Shown: positions 27,441-37,471, counted from the first letter of the stretch. The stretch is DNA of 64,000 bases from Malaciobacter mytili LMG 24559 (GCF_003346775.1 NZ_CP031219.1:62001-126000), one strand, 5' to 3'. Translations and numbers: made by a program. Notes: generated by a model from the letters alone, not told the origin.

Positions 27441-30400
27441 CTAATGAGAAATAGAAACTTCAAGAATCTTTTCTTTTTTCTTTAAGGCCAAAATATAAAA
27501 GATAGAAGGAATAATAATAAGTGTTAAAAATGCAGAAGAAATCATCCCTCCAATCATAGGTGCAGCAATTCTTTGCATAACTTCACTTCCTACACCATTT
27601 ATATACATAATAGGTATTAGTCCTCCTAAAATTGCAAATAAAGTCATAAGTTTTGGTCTAAGTCTTAAAACTGCCCCTTTAAAAACAGCATGATAAATAT
27701 GCTCTTTTGTAAACTCTAAACCTTTTTGTTTTAATTCAAACATTGCTTCATGTAAATATACAAGCATTACTATTGAAGTTTCTGCTGCTACACCAAGTAA
27801 AGCTAAAAAACCTACAATAACAGCAATAGAAATATTAAAATTTAAATACTCTAAATAAAATATTCCACCTGTTAAAGCAAAAGGTAGTGTAAAGAAAATA
27901 ATAAAAGTATATGTTACATTTTTTAGAGCAAAATAGATTAAAATAAAAATAATCATCAAAGTAAGAGGAATAATATATGCTAATCTTTGCATAGCTGATT
28001 CTAAATATTCACTTTGTCCTGCCCACTCAAAATAGTAACCAGCAGGAAGTTGAATCTCTTCTAAGGCAGCTTTTGCATTATCTTTATACTCTTTAGCACT
28101 TACTTCACTTTTTGGTGTAATATATATAAAGTTTACATTTAAAGCTTTCTCTGATTTTATAACAGAAGGACCTTCTTCATATTTTAAATCTGCAAATAGT
28201 TTTAAAGGTTGAAATCCTAGTTTTGTTTTTATTTGAAGATTTTCTAAAGCTAAGATATTTTCTCTTTGTGTTGTTTCATATCTTAAACTAATAGGGTATC
28301 TTTCTAATCCTTTATAAAAAGTTGAAACCTCTGCTCCTGATACACCCAAAGCAATAGTATTTAAAATATCATCTTTTGTAATTGAGTATCTTGATAACAT
28401 TTCATCTTTTACATCAATATTTAAATAATATCCTGAGTTTATTTTATCAGAAGAAACAGCCAATGTTTTATCATACTTTTTTAGTTTTTGTTCAATTTTA
28501 AGGGCTAAAGCTTCTAGTGTTTCATGATCATTTCCATATAGTTTTATACCAAGAGGAGTTCTAATACCTGTTAAAAGCATATCTATTCTTCCTCTAATTG
28601 GATAAGTCCAAGAGTTTATAAGCCCAGCAACTCTTAGTTTTTCATCCATTTCTTGCATAAGTTTTTTATATGTCATCCCTTCTCGCCATTGATCTTCACT
28701 TTTTAAAGTAACAATAGTTTCAATCATAGCAAGAGGTGCAGGGTCAGTTGCACTATCTGCTCGTCCAGCTTTTCCAAATACAGTTTGTACTTCAGGAAAT
28801 GATTTTAAAATTTTATCTGTTTTTTGAGTTAATTCTTTTGATAAATCAACCCCTAATCCATAAGGAGTTACAGGCATATACATAAAAGTTTGTTCATTCA
28901 TCATAGGCATAAATTCCCAGTTTTGTTTTTTATAAACGGGAATTGCTAAAATAATTGTTCCTATAAAAATAGCTATTATTAAATATCTAAAATTTAAAGA
29001 TAGTTTTAAAAGAGGAGAATATAGTTTTATAAAGAATTTATTTAAAATATTTTTATCTTCACTTATAATTTTACCTTTAATAAAAAATATCATTAAAATA
29101 GGAACGATAGTAATAGATAAAATAGCACCACTTATCATTGCAAAAGTTTTAGTAAAAGCAAGAGGTGTAAAAAGTCTTCCTTCTTGACCTGTTAGGGCAA
29201 ATATAGGTAAAAATGATACCACAACTAAAATAAGAGCAAAAAAGATAGGACGACCAACTTGCTTTGCAGATTTGATAATAATTTCTACTCTTTGTTTATT
29301 TGAAATATCTTCTTTGCCTTGAAGGTGTTTATGGGCATTTTCAACCATTACAATAGTTGCATCAACCATAGCTCCAATTGCAATAGCAATTCCTCCTAAA
29401 CTCATAATATTTGAACCTAAACCAAAAGCTTTCATTAGTAAAAAAGTTAAAAGTACAGTAATTGGAAGAGTAAGAATTATAATTAGTGCTGACCTTGCAT
29501 GAAATAAAAATAAAGCAGTAACCACCATAACAATAATTGATTCTTCTATTAAAGTAGATTTTAAAGTATCAATAGCCTTATCTATTAATGAAGTTCTATC
29601 ATAAGTTTCAACTATTTCAACTCCTTGAACCTTTAAAGTTTTTAGTTTCTCTTTTACAGCTTTTATTACTTTATATGGATTTTCATCATATCTAACTACT
29701 ACAATTCCTCCAACAGTTTCCCCTTGACCATTTAAATCAGCCATACCTCTTCTTGATGCTGAAGTTACATTTACATTTGCAATATCTTTTATTTTTAGTG
29801 GAATATTATTTTCAGTTTTAATAGTAATATCTTCAATATCTTTTACGCTTTGTAAGTAACCTCTTGCAGTGATTAGGTGCTCATAACCATTTTCTAAAAT
29901 AATTCTTCCACCTTTATCATTATTACTTTTTTCTAAAGCTTTTTTTATCTCTTCAATACTTACATTATATTGAACCATTTTATTTTGGTTTAAAGTAATT
30001 TCATAATTTCTAATAAATCCACCAATAGAAGCTATCTCACTAACACCATCAACTCCTAAAAGTGCAAATTTATAATAATAATCTTGTAGAGTTCTTAATT
30101 CATCTAAACTTTTTGTATCTGATTTTAATGCATACTCATATGCCCAACCAACCCCTGTTGCATCAGGACCAATAGAGATTTTTGCATCTTTTGGAAACTC
30201 ATTTTGTAGTTGTGAAAGTTGTTCTAAAATTCTATTTCTTGAATCATAAAGGTCTGTTCCATCTTTAAAAATAATATAAATTAAAGCATTTGCAAAAGAA
30301 CTCATAGCCCTTACTGTTTCAATATTTGGTAAACTCATTAAGTTTGAGATTAAAGGATATGAAACTTGTTCTTCAATAGTTTTTGGACTTTGTCCTGCCC

Positions 30401-30557
30401 ATTTAACTTGCACAATTACTTGTGGGGGAGATAAATCAGGTAAGGCATCTAAACTTGTATTTTTAACTGCCCAAAAAGAACCAACAGTTAAAATAATAAT
30501 TGAAAAAAGAATTAAAAATTTATTTTTTATACTATATGAGATTATATTTTCAACCAT
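27441..30557 (-). CDS. cusA: CusA/CzcA-family heavy-metal RND efflux pump
   Basis: The 1038-residue inner-membrane proton-driven pump has the RND layout: a membrane helix at the N-terminus, a large periplasmic loop, helices 2-6 with AIGAMVDATIVMVENAHKHL, a second loop and the final helices. The start AVKNTSLDALPDLSPPQVIV is typical of the HME (metal) branch, not the drug branch. Substrate is monovalent (Cu, Ag) or divalent metal; the nearby Met-rich proteins favour copper, by inference. It is the last gene of a same-strand run with the adaptor, outer-membrane channel and YtkA-like genes. Confidence 0.88.
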   Translation of the reverse strand: MVENIISYSIKNKFLILFSIIILTVGSFWAVKNTSLDALPDLSPPQVIVQVKWAGQSPKTIEEQVSYPLISNLMSLPNIETVRAMSSFANALIYIIFKDGTDLYDSRNRILEQLSQLQNEFPKDAKISIGPDATGVGWAYEYALKSDTKSLDELRTLQDYYYKFALLGVDGVSEIASIGGFIRNYEITLNQNKMVQYNVSIEEIKKALEKSNNDKGGRIILENGYEHLITARGYLQSVKDIEDITIKTENNIPLKIKDIANVNVTSASRRGMADLNGQGETVGGIVVVRYDENPYKVIKAVKEKLKTLKVQGVEIVETYDRTSLIDKAIDTLKSTLIEESIIVMVVTALFLFHARSALIIILTLPITVLLTFLLMKAFGLGSNIMSLGGIAIAIGAMVDATIVMVENAHKHLQGKEDISNKQRVEIIIKSAKQVGRPIFFALILVVVSFLPIFALTGQEGRLFTPLAFTKTFAMISGAILSITIVPILMIFFIKGKIISEDKNILNKFFIKLYSPLLKLSLNFRYLIIAIFIGTIILAIPVYKKQNWEFMPMMNEQTFMYMPVTPYGLGVDLSKELTQKTDKILKSFPEVQTVFGKAGRADSATDPAPLAMIETIVTLKSEDQWREGMTYKKLMQEMDEKLRVAGLINSWTYPIRGRIDMLLTGIRTPLGIKLYGNDHETLEALALKIEQKLKKYDKTLAVSSDKINSGYYLNIDVKDEMLSRYSITKDDILNTIALGVSGAEVSTFYKGLERYPISLRYETTQRENILALENLQIKTKLGFQPLKLFADLKYEEGPSVIKSEKALNVNFIYITPKSEVSAKEYKDNAKAALEEIQLPAGYYFEWAGQSEYLESAMQRLAYIIPLTLMIIFILIYFALKNVTYTFIIFFTLPFALTGGIFYLEYLNFNISIAVIVGFLALLGVAAETSIVMLVYLHEAMFELKQKGLEFTKEHIYHAVFKGAVLRLRPKLMTLFAILGGLIPIMYINGVGSEVMQRIAAPMIGGMISSAFLTLIIIPSIFYILALKKKEKILEVSISH

Positions 30558-30566
30558 TTTTTTATC

Positions 30567-31568
30567 CTACCAGTTATCATTGTCTTCATCATAAAGACCA
30601 TTTGTTACAGCATCACTATCAAGTAAGAATAAAGCATTGTCTATTACTTTTTGGTTTTCTTCTAACCCTTCAAGAATTTGATATTTATTTGAAGAGATTC
30701 TTCTTACTTCAACTTCTATTGGCTCAAACTCACTTTTTGAAATACTTTGAAATACATAGTATTTATTTGCTTTATTTAAAACGGCTGTTTTTGGTAGCGT
30801 TAGCATTGAACCATTTACAATTTCTACTTTTACTTTAGCAAACATATTTGGATAGATTTTTTTATCTTTATTCTCTACTACAATTCTAATATCTACTGTT
30901 TTACTTTTCTCATCCACATTTGGGTAAATAAAATCAATTTTTGATTCAATAGGAGAAGTTATCCCATCAAAATATACTTTTACTTTTTGTCCTGTTTTAA
31001 TCTCTTTTAAATCAGCTTCATAAATCTTTGCAATTACCCAAAGTTTATCTATATTTGCAAGTTGTAAAAGAAGATTTCCCTTTTTAGCAAAAGATTTAAA
31101 GTTTATATTTTTTTGTAAAATTATTCCATCTATTGGAGAATAAAAAGTAACCTCTTCAAAATCTTTTTTTAGATTTTTGATTTTTTCTATATCTTTATTA
31201 TTTACTGCTAAAACTTTTAATTTATCAAGACTACTTTTATATAAAGTTTTATCTAAATTCTTAGTGATTTTTAGTTCTTGAGAAATATTATAAATCTCAT
31301 CTGAATAAATAGAAAATAAAGGTTGATTTTTTTTTACATCCATATATAACCTATTGGCATTTAATTTTGTAATATACCCATCAAATCTAGTAACTATATC
31401 TACAACTTTATCTTCGATAATTATGCTATTTGCATAAAACTCTTTTGTAATAGAAATATCTTCTTTTTTTACTTGTGTAATTTTTTTATTAAAAAGTTGT
31501 TGGGCTTCAATAATCTGGGCATTTACTAATGTAAAGCTAACTAATAAGAATGTTAAAAAAAATCTCAT
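30567..31568 (-). CDS. cusB: CusB-type periplasmic adaptor (membrane fusion protein)
   Basis: The 333-residue exported protein has a signal peptide ending LVNA. It has a lipoyl-like half (DIVTRFDGYITKL and FYSPIDGIILQKNINF), a helical hairpin between, and a beta-barrel domain (KTGQKVKVYFDGITSP). It bridges the RND pump and the outer-membrane channel. Its start overlaps the end of the channel gene by 4 bases. At 333 residues it is shorter than E. coli CusB (about 400) and lacks the N-terminal metal-binding extension. Confidence 0.85.
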   Translation of the reverse strand: MRFFLTFLLVSFTLVNAQIIEAQQLFNKKITQVKKEDISITKEFYANSIIIEDKVVDIVTRFDGYITKLNANRLYMDVKKNQPLFSIYSDEIYNISQELKITKNLDKTLYKSSLDKLKVLAVNNKDIEKIKNLKKDFEEVTFYSPIDGIILQKNINFKSFAKKGNLLLQLANIDKLWVIAKIYEADLKEIKTGQKVKVYFDGITSPIESKIDFIYPNVDEKSKTVDIRIVVENKDKKIYPNMFAKVKVEIVNGSMLTLPKTAVLNKANKYYVFQSISKSEFEPIEVEVRRISSNKYQILEGLEENQKVIDNALFLLDSDAVTNGLYDEDNDNW

Positions 31569-32755
31569 TGTATATTTCCTTCATAATATTTTGATTTTGC
31601 TAAAGTTGTAAAAAATTTACTTTTTTCATCTAAGGCATCAATTTGTAGTTTAAGTGTTTTATTAAGATTTTGTATTATTTGTGTACTATTATTTTTAAAT
31701 TTATTATCGATTTTTAAACTTTTATCAATACTATTTTGTAAAGCTAACATCTCTTTTGAAAGTAATTGATAGTTTTCATAGCTTGTATTTAATTCATTTT
31801 GTAAAATTTGTTGTGTTGTAGTAAAGTTTCTTCTTAAACTTTCTAGATCATTTTTTGCTTTTAAATAACTATATTGAGCTTTTTTTACATTTATATTTTC
31901 TCTATTATAAATACTTAAAGGAATAGCAACAGAAACATTTACATAGTCTTGAAACTCAGTTCTATTAAAATAAGTTATATTAAAGTTTATATCTGAAGTT
32001 TTTAAAGCTTTTTCATAAGCTTCTTGTTGTTTAAAAGCCTTTAATTGTTCATTAAATGCTTGAACTTTAGGATGTTTTTCAATATTATTTTCTAAAGAAG
32101 CTTTAAAAACATCAAGATTTATATTTAAATTATCAATTTTTGTATAGGCTATTTCTTCAAGATTTAATTTTAAAGTTGTTATATTTGTTTGTAAATTATT
32201 TAATGTAATATCAAAGTTTTTATTTATTAATTTTGTATCAAATAGTGTTTTTACATCTGTTTTAGAAGTTTGATATAAATAATTTTGTAATTTTTCTAAT
32301 TTTCCTATATTTCTTTTTTGTTCTAATATAAGTCTTTTTTTCTCTTCTAAAATAGCAATATTATATGCAAGTTCATAGATTTTTGCTTTTAAAAGTAGTT
32401 TTTTATCCTCTAAAGATAAAGCTAAGATATTTTTATTAGTAATTTGTATTGATTTATTTATTTCAAGTTTATTTGTTATAGGAATAGCTTGTGTTATTCC
32501 TATAAACTGTGCTTGCATTGCTTCTAAATCTCTTTTATCATAGTTTTCATTTGTATGAATATCATTGATTCCTAAAGATAAAATAGGATTTGAAAGCTTA
32601 GTTGCAAGAGTTATATTCTCATTTGCAATCAGTATTGATTTTTCAATACTTTTAAGTTCATTATTTTTATCTAAAGCATTAGTTACTAAACTTTCAAGAG
32701 AGTTCGCACTTAAATTTAATATTAAAAATGAGATTACAATGAGATACTTTTTCAT
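31565..32755 (-). CDS. cusC: TolC-like outer-membrane efflux channel
   Basis: The 396-residue exported protein has a signal peptide (ILNLSANS) and long helical repeats rich in Asn, Lys and Leu, with the KLSNPILSLGINDI segment characteristic of the CusC/CzcC group of outer-membrane factors. There is no lipobox cysteine. It is translationally overlapped with the adaptor gene downstream and with the YtkA-like gene upstream (TAATG-type junction at 32755), so all act as one tripartite pump unit. Confidence 0.8.
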   Translation of the reverse strand: MKKYLIVISFLILNLSANSLESLVTNALDKNNELKSIEKSILIANENITLATKLSNPILSLGINDIHTNENYDKRDLEAMQAQFIGITQAIPITNKLEINKSIQITNKNILALSLEDKKLLLKAKIYELAYNIAILEEKKRLILEQKRNIGKLEKLQNYLYQTSKTDVKTLFDTKLINKNFDITLNNLQTNITTLKLNLEEIAYTKIDNLNINLDVFKASLENNIEKHPKVQAFNEQLKAFKQQEAYEKALKTSDINFNITYFNRTEFQDYVNVSVAIPLSIYNRENINVKKAQYSYLKAKNDLESLRRNFTTTQQILQNELNTSYENYQLLSKEMLALQNSIDKSLKIDNKFKNNSTQIIQNLNKTLKLQIDALDEKSKFFTTLAKSKYYEGNIQ

Positions 32756-33135
32756 TATAAGTTCACACTTCCTCTTAATTTATGAACTTTGCCATTTTCT
32801 TCTTTAAATTTGATTTGATATTGCCAAGTTCCACCCATAGAAAAGTTAATTAACATTTTATATTTTCCATTAACTAATTTTGCATTTTCTTCAAACTCCA
32901 TATATGGCATCCCTGGCATCTCTGGCATATAAAATTTTGCTTTAACTTTTGCATTTGTAATAGCTTGCCCATCTTTTGCCAATTCTATAAAGAAAATATT
33001 ATCTCCAACAACAAGTGATTTTTCAGATGTTAATTTAACATCAATTCCATCTTTATTACCCGATTGAGAAACAATTTCAGCATTTAAAAATGTGAATACT
33101 AAAGCTAAAATAGAAAATAGTTTTACAAATTTCAT
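32755..33135 (-). CDS. YtkA-like/FixH-like exported Met-rich protein
   Basis: The 126-residue precursor has a signal peptide ending FLNA. The mature domain is a small beta-sandwich like YtkA, with MPEMPGMPYM in the middle, a methionine motif that often binds Cu(I), and a conserved GTWQYQIKF ending. First gene of the efflux operon, it may hand copper to the pump or insert copper into an enzyme; the assignment to copper is inference from the motif and the neighbours. Confidence 0.7.
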   Translation of the reverse strand: MKFVKLFSILALVFTFLNAEIVSQSGNKDGIDVKLTSEKSLVVGDNIFFIELAKDGQAITNAKVKAKFYMPEMPGMPYMEFEENAKLVNGKYKMLINFSMGGTWQYQIKFKEENGKVHKLRGSVNL

Positions 33136-33203
33136 GTAAAGACTCCTTTTTTGATTTTATGAAGTCTATTAATTTTATGAGGAAGAAGTGTGGAAAAAAA
33201 TAT

Positions 33204-34352
33204 TTAAAAGTTAAAAGAAAAGGTAGTTCCTTTATTTAGTTGTGATTCTACATTAACTTTTATATTATATTTAAAGCAAATATTTTGAACAATATTAAGC
33301 CCAATACCAAATCCACCACTTTGAGTGGTTGCTCTATAATATCTATTAAAAATATCTTTTATTTTTTCTTGTGATATACCTATGCCATTATCTTGTATAT
33401 TAAGAGTAAAGTCTTTTAAACTTATATGAATAGTACCTCTTTTTTTATTATATTTTATAGCATTTGATAAGATATTATTAAATAATCTAATAAAGTCATT
33501 TTCCTCTATTTCATAAAAAGTTTCTTCTAATTCATAAGTTATTTGAATTGATTTTTTTTCTGCTAAGGCTTCAAAGTATTTTAGTTGTTCATTTATGATT
33601 TTTTCTAAATTTAATTTTACAATATTTGTTTTTTGAGTATTCTCTTCTAAAAATACATAAGTTAAATCTTTGTAAATCTCAGAGATTTTTAAAGCTGCAA
33701 GTTTAATTCTTTGGATTTGTTTTTTAGTAAGGTCTTCATTTTCAGCAGACATTAAAATAGCACTAATTGGAGTATTTAATTCATGGGTTGTATCTTTTAT
33801 AAAAGTATTTAATTTTTCTCTTTCATCTTTTATTGGTTTTAAAAAAAGTTTTGCAAGAAAAAAACCTATTAGGGAAATAATAAAATAAATTACTAAAAAA
33901 AGTAAAATGATATTTCTTTTTAAATCTTTCATAGCCAAATAAAAAGAGTTGTCTTTTATGGCAATATATGCTACTCCTAGATGGTTATAAGTGGAATTAT
34001 CTAGCAAAATAAAATAAGTATCTTTTTCTATAAGTTTCTTAGAAAAATCTATTTCTTCATTTATATTTCCATAGATTTTTTCTTTTTTTTGATTATATAA
34101 GGAGAAGCTATATTTATCTTCAAATAGCATACCTTTTGTATCTTTTTTTTCTGCATTCATATGAGTTAAAATTATTTTGGAAGAGATTAATGAAGCAAAA
34201 TTTTGAACTTTTGTTTTTGTATAATCAAAATATAATTTTTTTTCATTTTCATAGTAAAGTAGGGCAATAAGTATCATTAAAATAAAAGAACCCCCTAAAT
34301 AAAGACCAAAAAATCTTATAAAAGTTCTTTTTTCACTATTGGTTAAATCTAT
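33204..34352 (-). CDS. sensor histidine kinase of the efflux locus, apparent AUA start
   Basis: A membrane kinase with two transmembrane helices around a periplasmic domain of about 110 residues, phospho-acceptor His in TTHELNTPISA, and HATPase boxes (NAIKYN, DNGIGI, GGFGIGLNIV). The first ATG (34277) lies inside the first membrane helix. In-frame sequence upstream, IDLTNSEKRTFIRFFGLYLG, aligns with the N-terminus of the paralogous kinase at 35150 (IVLTRSEKSALVRFLGLYLG), so the real start is further up. Only ATA (34352) or ATT (34355) are available, behind TAAGGA. It is divergent from the regulator gene at 34501, its probable partner. Confidence 0.8.
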   Translation of the reverse strand: MDLTNSEKRTFIRFFGLYLGGSFILMILIALLYYENEKKLYFDYTKTKVQNFASLISSKIILTHMNAEKKDTKGMLFEDKYSFSLYNQKKEKIYGNINEEIDFSKKLIEKDTYFILLDNSTYNHLGVAYIAIKDNSFYLAMKDLKRNIILLFLVIYFIISLIGFFLAKLFLKPIKDEREKLNTFIKDTTHELNTPISAILMSAENEDLTKKQIQRIKLAALKISEIYKDLTYVFLEENTQKTNIVKLNLEKIINEQLKYFEALAEKKSIQITYELEETFYEIEENDFIRLFNNILSNAIKYNKKRGTIHISLKDFTLNIQDNGIGISQEKIKDIFNRYYRATTQSGGFGIGLNIVQNICFKYNIKVNVESQLNKGTTFSFNF

Positions 34353-34500
34353 AATAAAGAATCCTTACTTAAAATTAATGAAAAAGTATAACATATTAAA
34401 ATTAAATCTTATAAGAAATAAAATTTCCACATAAACTCCATATCAAATAATATATAATTTAAAAATGATATACTAAATAAGCATAAAAAAAAGAGGTAAA

Positions 34501-35160
34501 ATGAGAGTTCTTTTACTTGAAGATGATACTTTATTAAATGAAATTATTGAAGAGTTTTTAGAAGAGTTAGATTATGAAGTAGTCTCAACTCATGATGGGC
34601 AAGAAGCCTTAGAAACTATCTATGAAGATCATTTTGATTTGCTTATTTTAGATGTAAATGTTCCTTCTATAAATGGCTTTGATTTATTAAAAAGCTTAAA
34701 AGACAATAAAATTGATATTCCTACAATTTATATAACTTCTTTACATACTTCAAAAGATATTCAAGAAGGTTTTGAATCAGGTGCTGATGATTATATTAAA
34801 AAGCCATTTCATTTAAGTGAATTAAAACTAAGAATTAATAATATAAAAAGATTAAGACAGATTGATAATAGTGGTCAAGTAAAATTAAATAATGAAATTT
34901 CTTATAATTATGACACAAAATATATAACTGTAGAAAAACAGGAAACTCACCTTTCAAAAACTGAAGCAAAAGTTTTTGAGTATTTAATAAAAAATAAAAA
35001 CAGAGCTGTTTCAATAGAAGAAATATCTTTAAACAATTGGCTTTATGATGAGGCTCCCACAGCTACAACCATAAGAACCTATATAAAAAATCTTCGAAAG
35101 ATTTTAGGAAAAGATAAAATATTAAATTTAAAAGCAGTGGGGTATAAAATTACTCTTTAA
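34501..35160 (+). CDS. OmpR-family response regulator (divergent from the efflux-locus kinase)
   Basis: The 219-residue protein has a receiver domain (LLEDDTLLNE, phosphoacceptor Asp in LLILDVNVPSINGF near residue 51, lysine in YIKKPFHL) and a winged-helix output domain (recognition helix near ATTIRTYIKNLRKIL). An AAAAAAGAGGT site precedes the ATG. The 148 bases to the divergent kinase gene must hold promoters for both. Its tail overlaps, on the opposite strand, the tail of the second kinase by 11 bases. It likely regulates the efflux operon. Confidence 0.85.
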   Translation: MRVLLLEDDTLLNEIIEEFLEELDYEVVSTHDGQEALETIYEDHFDLLILDVNVPSINGFDLLKSLKDNKIDIPTIYITSLHTSKDIQEGFESGADDYIKKPFHLSELKLRINNIKRLRQIDNSGQVKLNNEISYNYDTKYITVEKQETHLSKTEAKVFEYLIKNKNRAVSIEEISLNNWLYDEAPTATTIRTYIKNLRKILGKDKILNLKAVGYKITL

Positions 35161-36304
35161 AAGTTAATATAAAAGTTGTTCCCTCTTTTTCTTTTGAGTC
35201 CACATCTACTTTTATATCATATTCATTGCAAATAGTATATACAATATTTAAACCTATACCAAAGCCACCTTGTACATTGTTGGCTCTATAAAATCTTTTA
35301 AAAATATCTTTTAGATTTTGTTTATTTATCCCAATACCTGTATCTTTTACAATCATTTTATTATCTTTTAAAATTATGTCTATTTCTCCTCCAATTTTAT
35401 TGTATTTAATAGCATTGGAAATTAAATTATTGCATAATCGAATAAAACTCTCTTTATCAATAAAAAAAGTAGTTTGTTTAATATCTGTTTTTATTTCAAC
35501 TCTTTTTTTAGAAGCTAAAGTTTTAAAATACTCTATTTGTTCATTTAAAATCAAATCAATTCTAAGATTTGAAGGAGTTTCTTTTTTCTTTTCTTCTAAA
35601 AATAAATAGATTAAATCTTTATATATTTCAGAAATTCTTTTTGCACTTAGATTAATTCTTTGAATATTTTTTTCACTTAATGATGAACCATTACTTGTAC
35701 ACATTAAAATAGCAGTAATAGGAGTATTTAACTCATGAGTAGTATCTTTTATAAAGTTATTTAGCTTTAATCTTTCATTTGTAATAGGTTTTATAAACAT
35801 TTTTGCAAGATAAAATCCTGTAATAAATAAAAAAGCAAAAATTAGTAAAAAAGAAATAAGTATTTTCTCTTTTAGTTGATATATTTTTTTATAAAAAATA
35901 TTTTCTTTAATAACCACATAATTAACTCCCAAGTGACCAAGTGCAGAGTCATCAATTAAAATAAAACTATTATCATATTGTTTTATTTTTTTTGAAAAAT
36001 CAATTTTTTCAGGAATATTTCCTACAAGTTTTTTATAGCTATGGTCATATAAAGCAAAATCAAATTCAATATTTTCTCTAATTTTTTCAGGACTAATTTT
36101 TTGATTAGTCATTTGAGCATAGATTATAGTTGAAGAGATTTTTGCTGCAACATTTTTCATATTTGAAGTAATTAAATCATAATATAAATTTGATTCAACT
36201 TTATAAAATAGCCATGCAATAATAGTAAGTAAAATAAATGAAGAGCCAAGATATAACCCTAGAAATCTAACTAATGCTGATTTCTCACTTCTTGTTAAAA
36301 CTAT
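35150..36304 (-). CDS. second sensor histidine kinase, paralogue of the 33204 kinase
   Basis: The domain order and motifs copy the 33204 kinase: two membrane helices, TTHELNTPITA phospho-acceptor box, NAIKYN, DTGIGI, GGFGIGLNIV. Three starts are possible. ATG at 36337 has no ribosome site and lies 50 bases inside the regulator gene; TTG at 36310 touches the AAGGAG; ATA at 36304 is 6 bases after AAGGAG and aligns with the ATA of the paralogue. I chose ATA. The gene overlaps the upstream regulator gene by 20 bases, so the pair is co-translated. Confidence 0.78.
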   Translation of the reverse strand: MVLTRSEKSALVRFLGLYLGSSFILLTIIAWLFYKVESNLYYDLITSNMKNVAAKISSTIIYAQMTNQKISPEKIRENIEFDFALYDHSYKKLVGNIPEKIDFSKKIKQYDNSFILIDDSALGHLGVNYVVIKENIFYKKIYQLKEKILISFLLIFAFLFITGFYLAKMFIKPITNERLKLNNFIKDTTHELNTPITAILMCTSNGSSLSEKNIQRINLSAKRISEIYKDLIYLFLEEKKKETPSNLRIDLILNEQIEYFKTLASKKRVEIKTDIKQTTFFIDKESFIRLCNNLISNAIKYNKIGGEIDIILKDNKMIVKDTGIGINKQNLKDIFKRFYRANNVQGGFGIGLNIVYTICNEYDIKVDVDSKEKEGTTFILTFKE

Positions 36305-36944
36305 AACCAACTCCTTTTTTTGTCTGTATATATTCATCTGCTAAGATTTTTCTAAGATTTTTTATATAGGTTCTTAGTGTGGAAGAACTAGGAGTCTCTT
36401 CATATGTCCAAATATTAGAGATAAGCTCTTCATGGCTGATGATTTTATTTGGATGATTTACTAAATATGCAAGTATCTTAGCCTCTTTTTGTGGTAGATG
36501 ATGAATAATTCCATCATTTTTTAAAATTAAGTCTTGAGTATTAAATTCAATATTTTCATCAATTTTAATTATATTTGTATCTATATTAAATAGTTTTTTT
36601 ATATTATCAATTCTAAGTCCAAGTTCTTCTAATTCAAAAGGTTTTTTTATATAATCATTGCATCCAATTTCAAACCCTTTTTTTAAATCATCTATTTGAT
36701 TTAAAGAAGTTATAAAAATAGAAGGAGTAGTAATACCTTCTTGTCTTAATCTTTGTAAAATCTCAAATCCATTTATATTTGGAACATTTACATCTAAAAG
36801 TAATAAATCATAAATATTTGAAAAAAGATTTATTAAGGCATCTTCCCCATCATATGTTGAGGTTACAGTATAATCTTTTGATTCTAAATATTCAGTGATT
36901 ATTTCATTTAAAATAAGGTCATCTTCTAATAATAGTATATTCAT
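36285..36944 (-). CDS. OmpR-family response regulator paired with the 35150 kinase
   Basis: The 219-residue protein has a receiver domain (LLEDDLILNE, phosphoacceptor Asp in LLLLDVNVPNINGF, lysine in YIKKPFEL) and a winged-helix domain (SSTLRTYIKNLRKIL). It is a close paralogue of the regulator at 34501, the same length and with many identical stretches. It starts the operon with the second kinase. The 69 bases upstream contain AT-rich promoter-like sequence before the DUF4377 gene on the same strand. Confidence 0.85.
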   Translation of the reverse strand: MNILLLEDDLILNEIITEYLESKDYTVTSTYDGEDALINLFSNIYDLLLLDVNVPNINGFEILQRLRQEGITTPSIFITSLNQIDDLKKGFEIGCNDYIKKPFELEELGLRIDNIKKLFNIDTNIIKIDENIEFNTQDLILKNDGIIHHLPQKEAKILAYLVNHPNKIISHEELISNIWTYEETPSSSTLRTYIKNLRKILADEYIQTKKGVGYSFNKK

Positions 36945-37013
36945 AATTTATCCTAAAAAAGGCAAGTATATCATATTTATAAAAAAAATTTCTACACAAA
37001 AAATCCACAAAGA

Positions 37014-37334
37014 TTAATTATTTATCGGTTTTTTTTCGATTATTTCAACTAAATTATAAATAATTGAAGAGGCATCAGCTGGAACATTTTCTCTTTTTTC
37101 TTTTTTTACTTTTATAATATATTGGTTTCCTTCTTCAAACTTAAAACCTTTTATATTACTATAAAATAATTGCCATTTATCATCTTTTTGTTTTTTAACT
37201 TTTAAGCATTTCATTGGAGCTACACCAACGCACTTAGCTTTATAGGGAGCTATATATAAAGTAGAAGTATTATAAGAAGATACACATCCTACAAAAAATA
37301 GTATTGTTAAAAAAGATAAAATTAGAGTTTTCAT
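37014..37334 (-). CDS. DUF4377-type lipoprotein
   Basis: The 106-residue precursor has a lipoprotein signal with lipobox FFVGC (cysteine 17), so it is anchored in the membrane facing the periplasm. The mature part has KCVGVAPMKCLKVK, then KGFKFEEGNQYIIKVKKE and PADASSIIYNLVEI, the order of conserved blocks in DUF4377 (often found beside or within HslJ-like heat/stress proteins). Function unknown. The 137 bases between it and the divergent YceI gene carry both promoters. Confidence 0.7.
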   Translation of the reverse strand: MKTLILSFLTILFFVGCVSSYNTSTLYIAPYKAKCVGVAPMKCLKVKKQKDDKWQLFYSNIKGFKFEEGNQYIIKVKKEKRENVPADASSIIYNLVEIIEKKPINN

Positions 37335-37471
37335 ATTATTGCCTATTTGTAAATTAATTTAAAAATTTAAGATTAGTATAACATAATAATAAATAATATT
37401 TCTACACAAAGAGTACACGAAAGTTTATTAAAATTCATAAATAGTAAAAATTACACTTAAAAGGAGAAATA

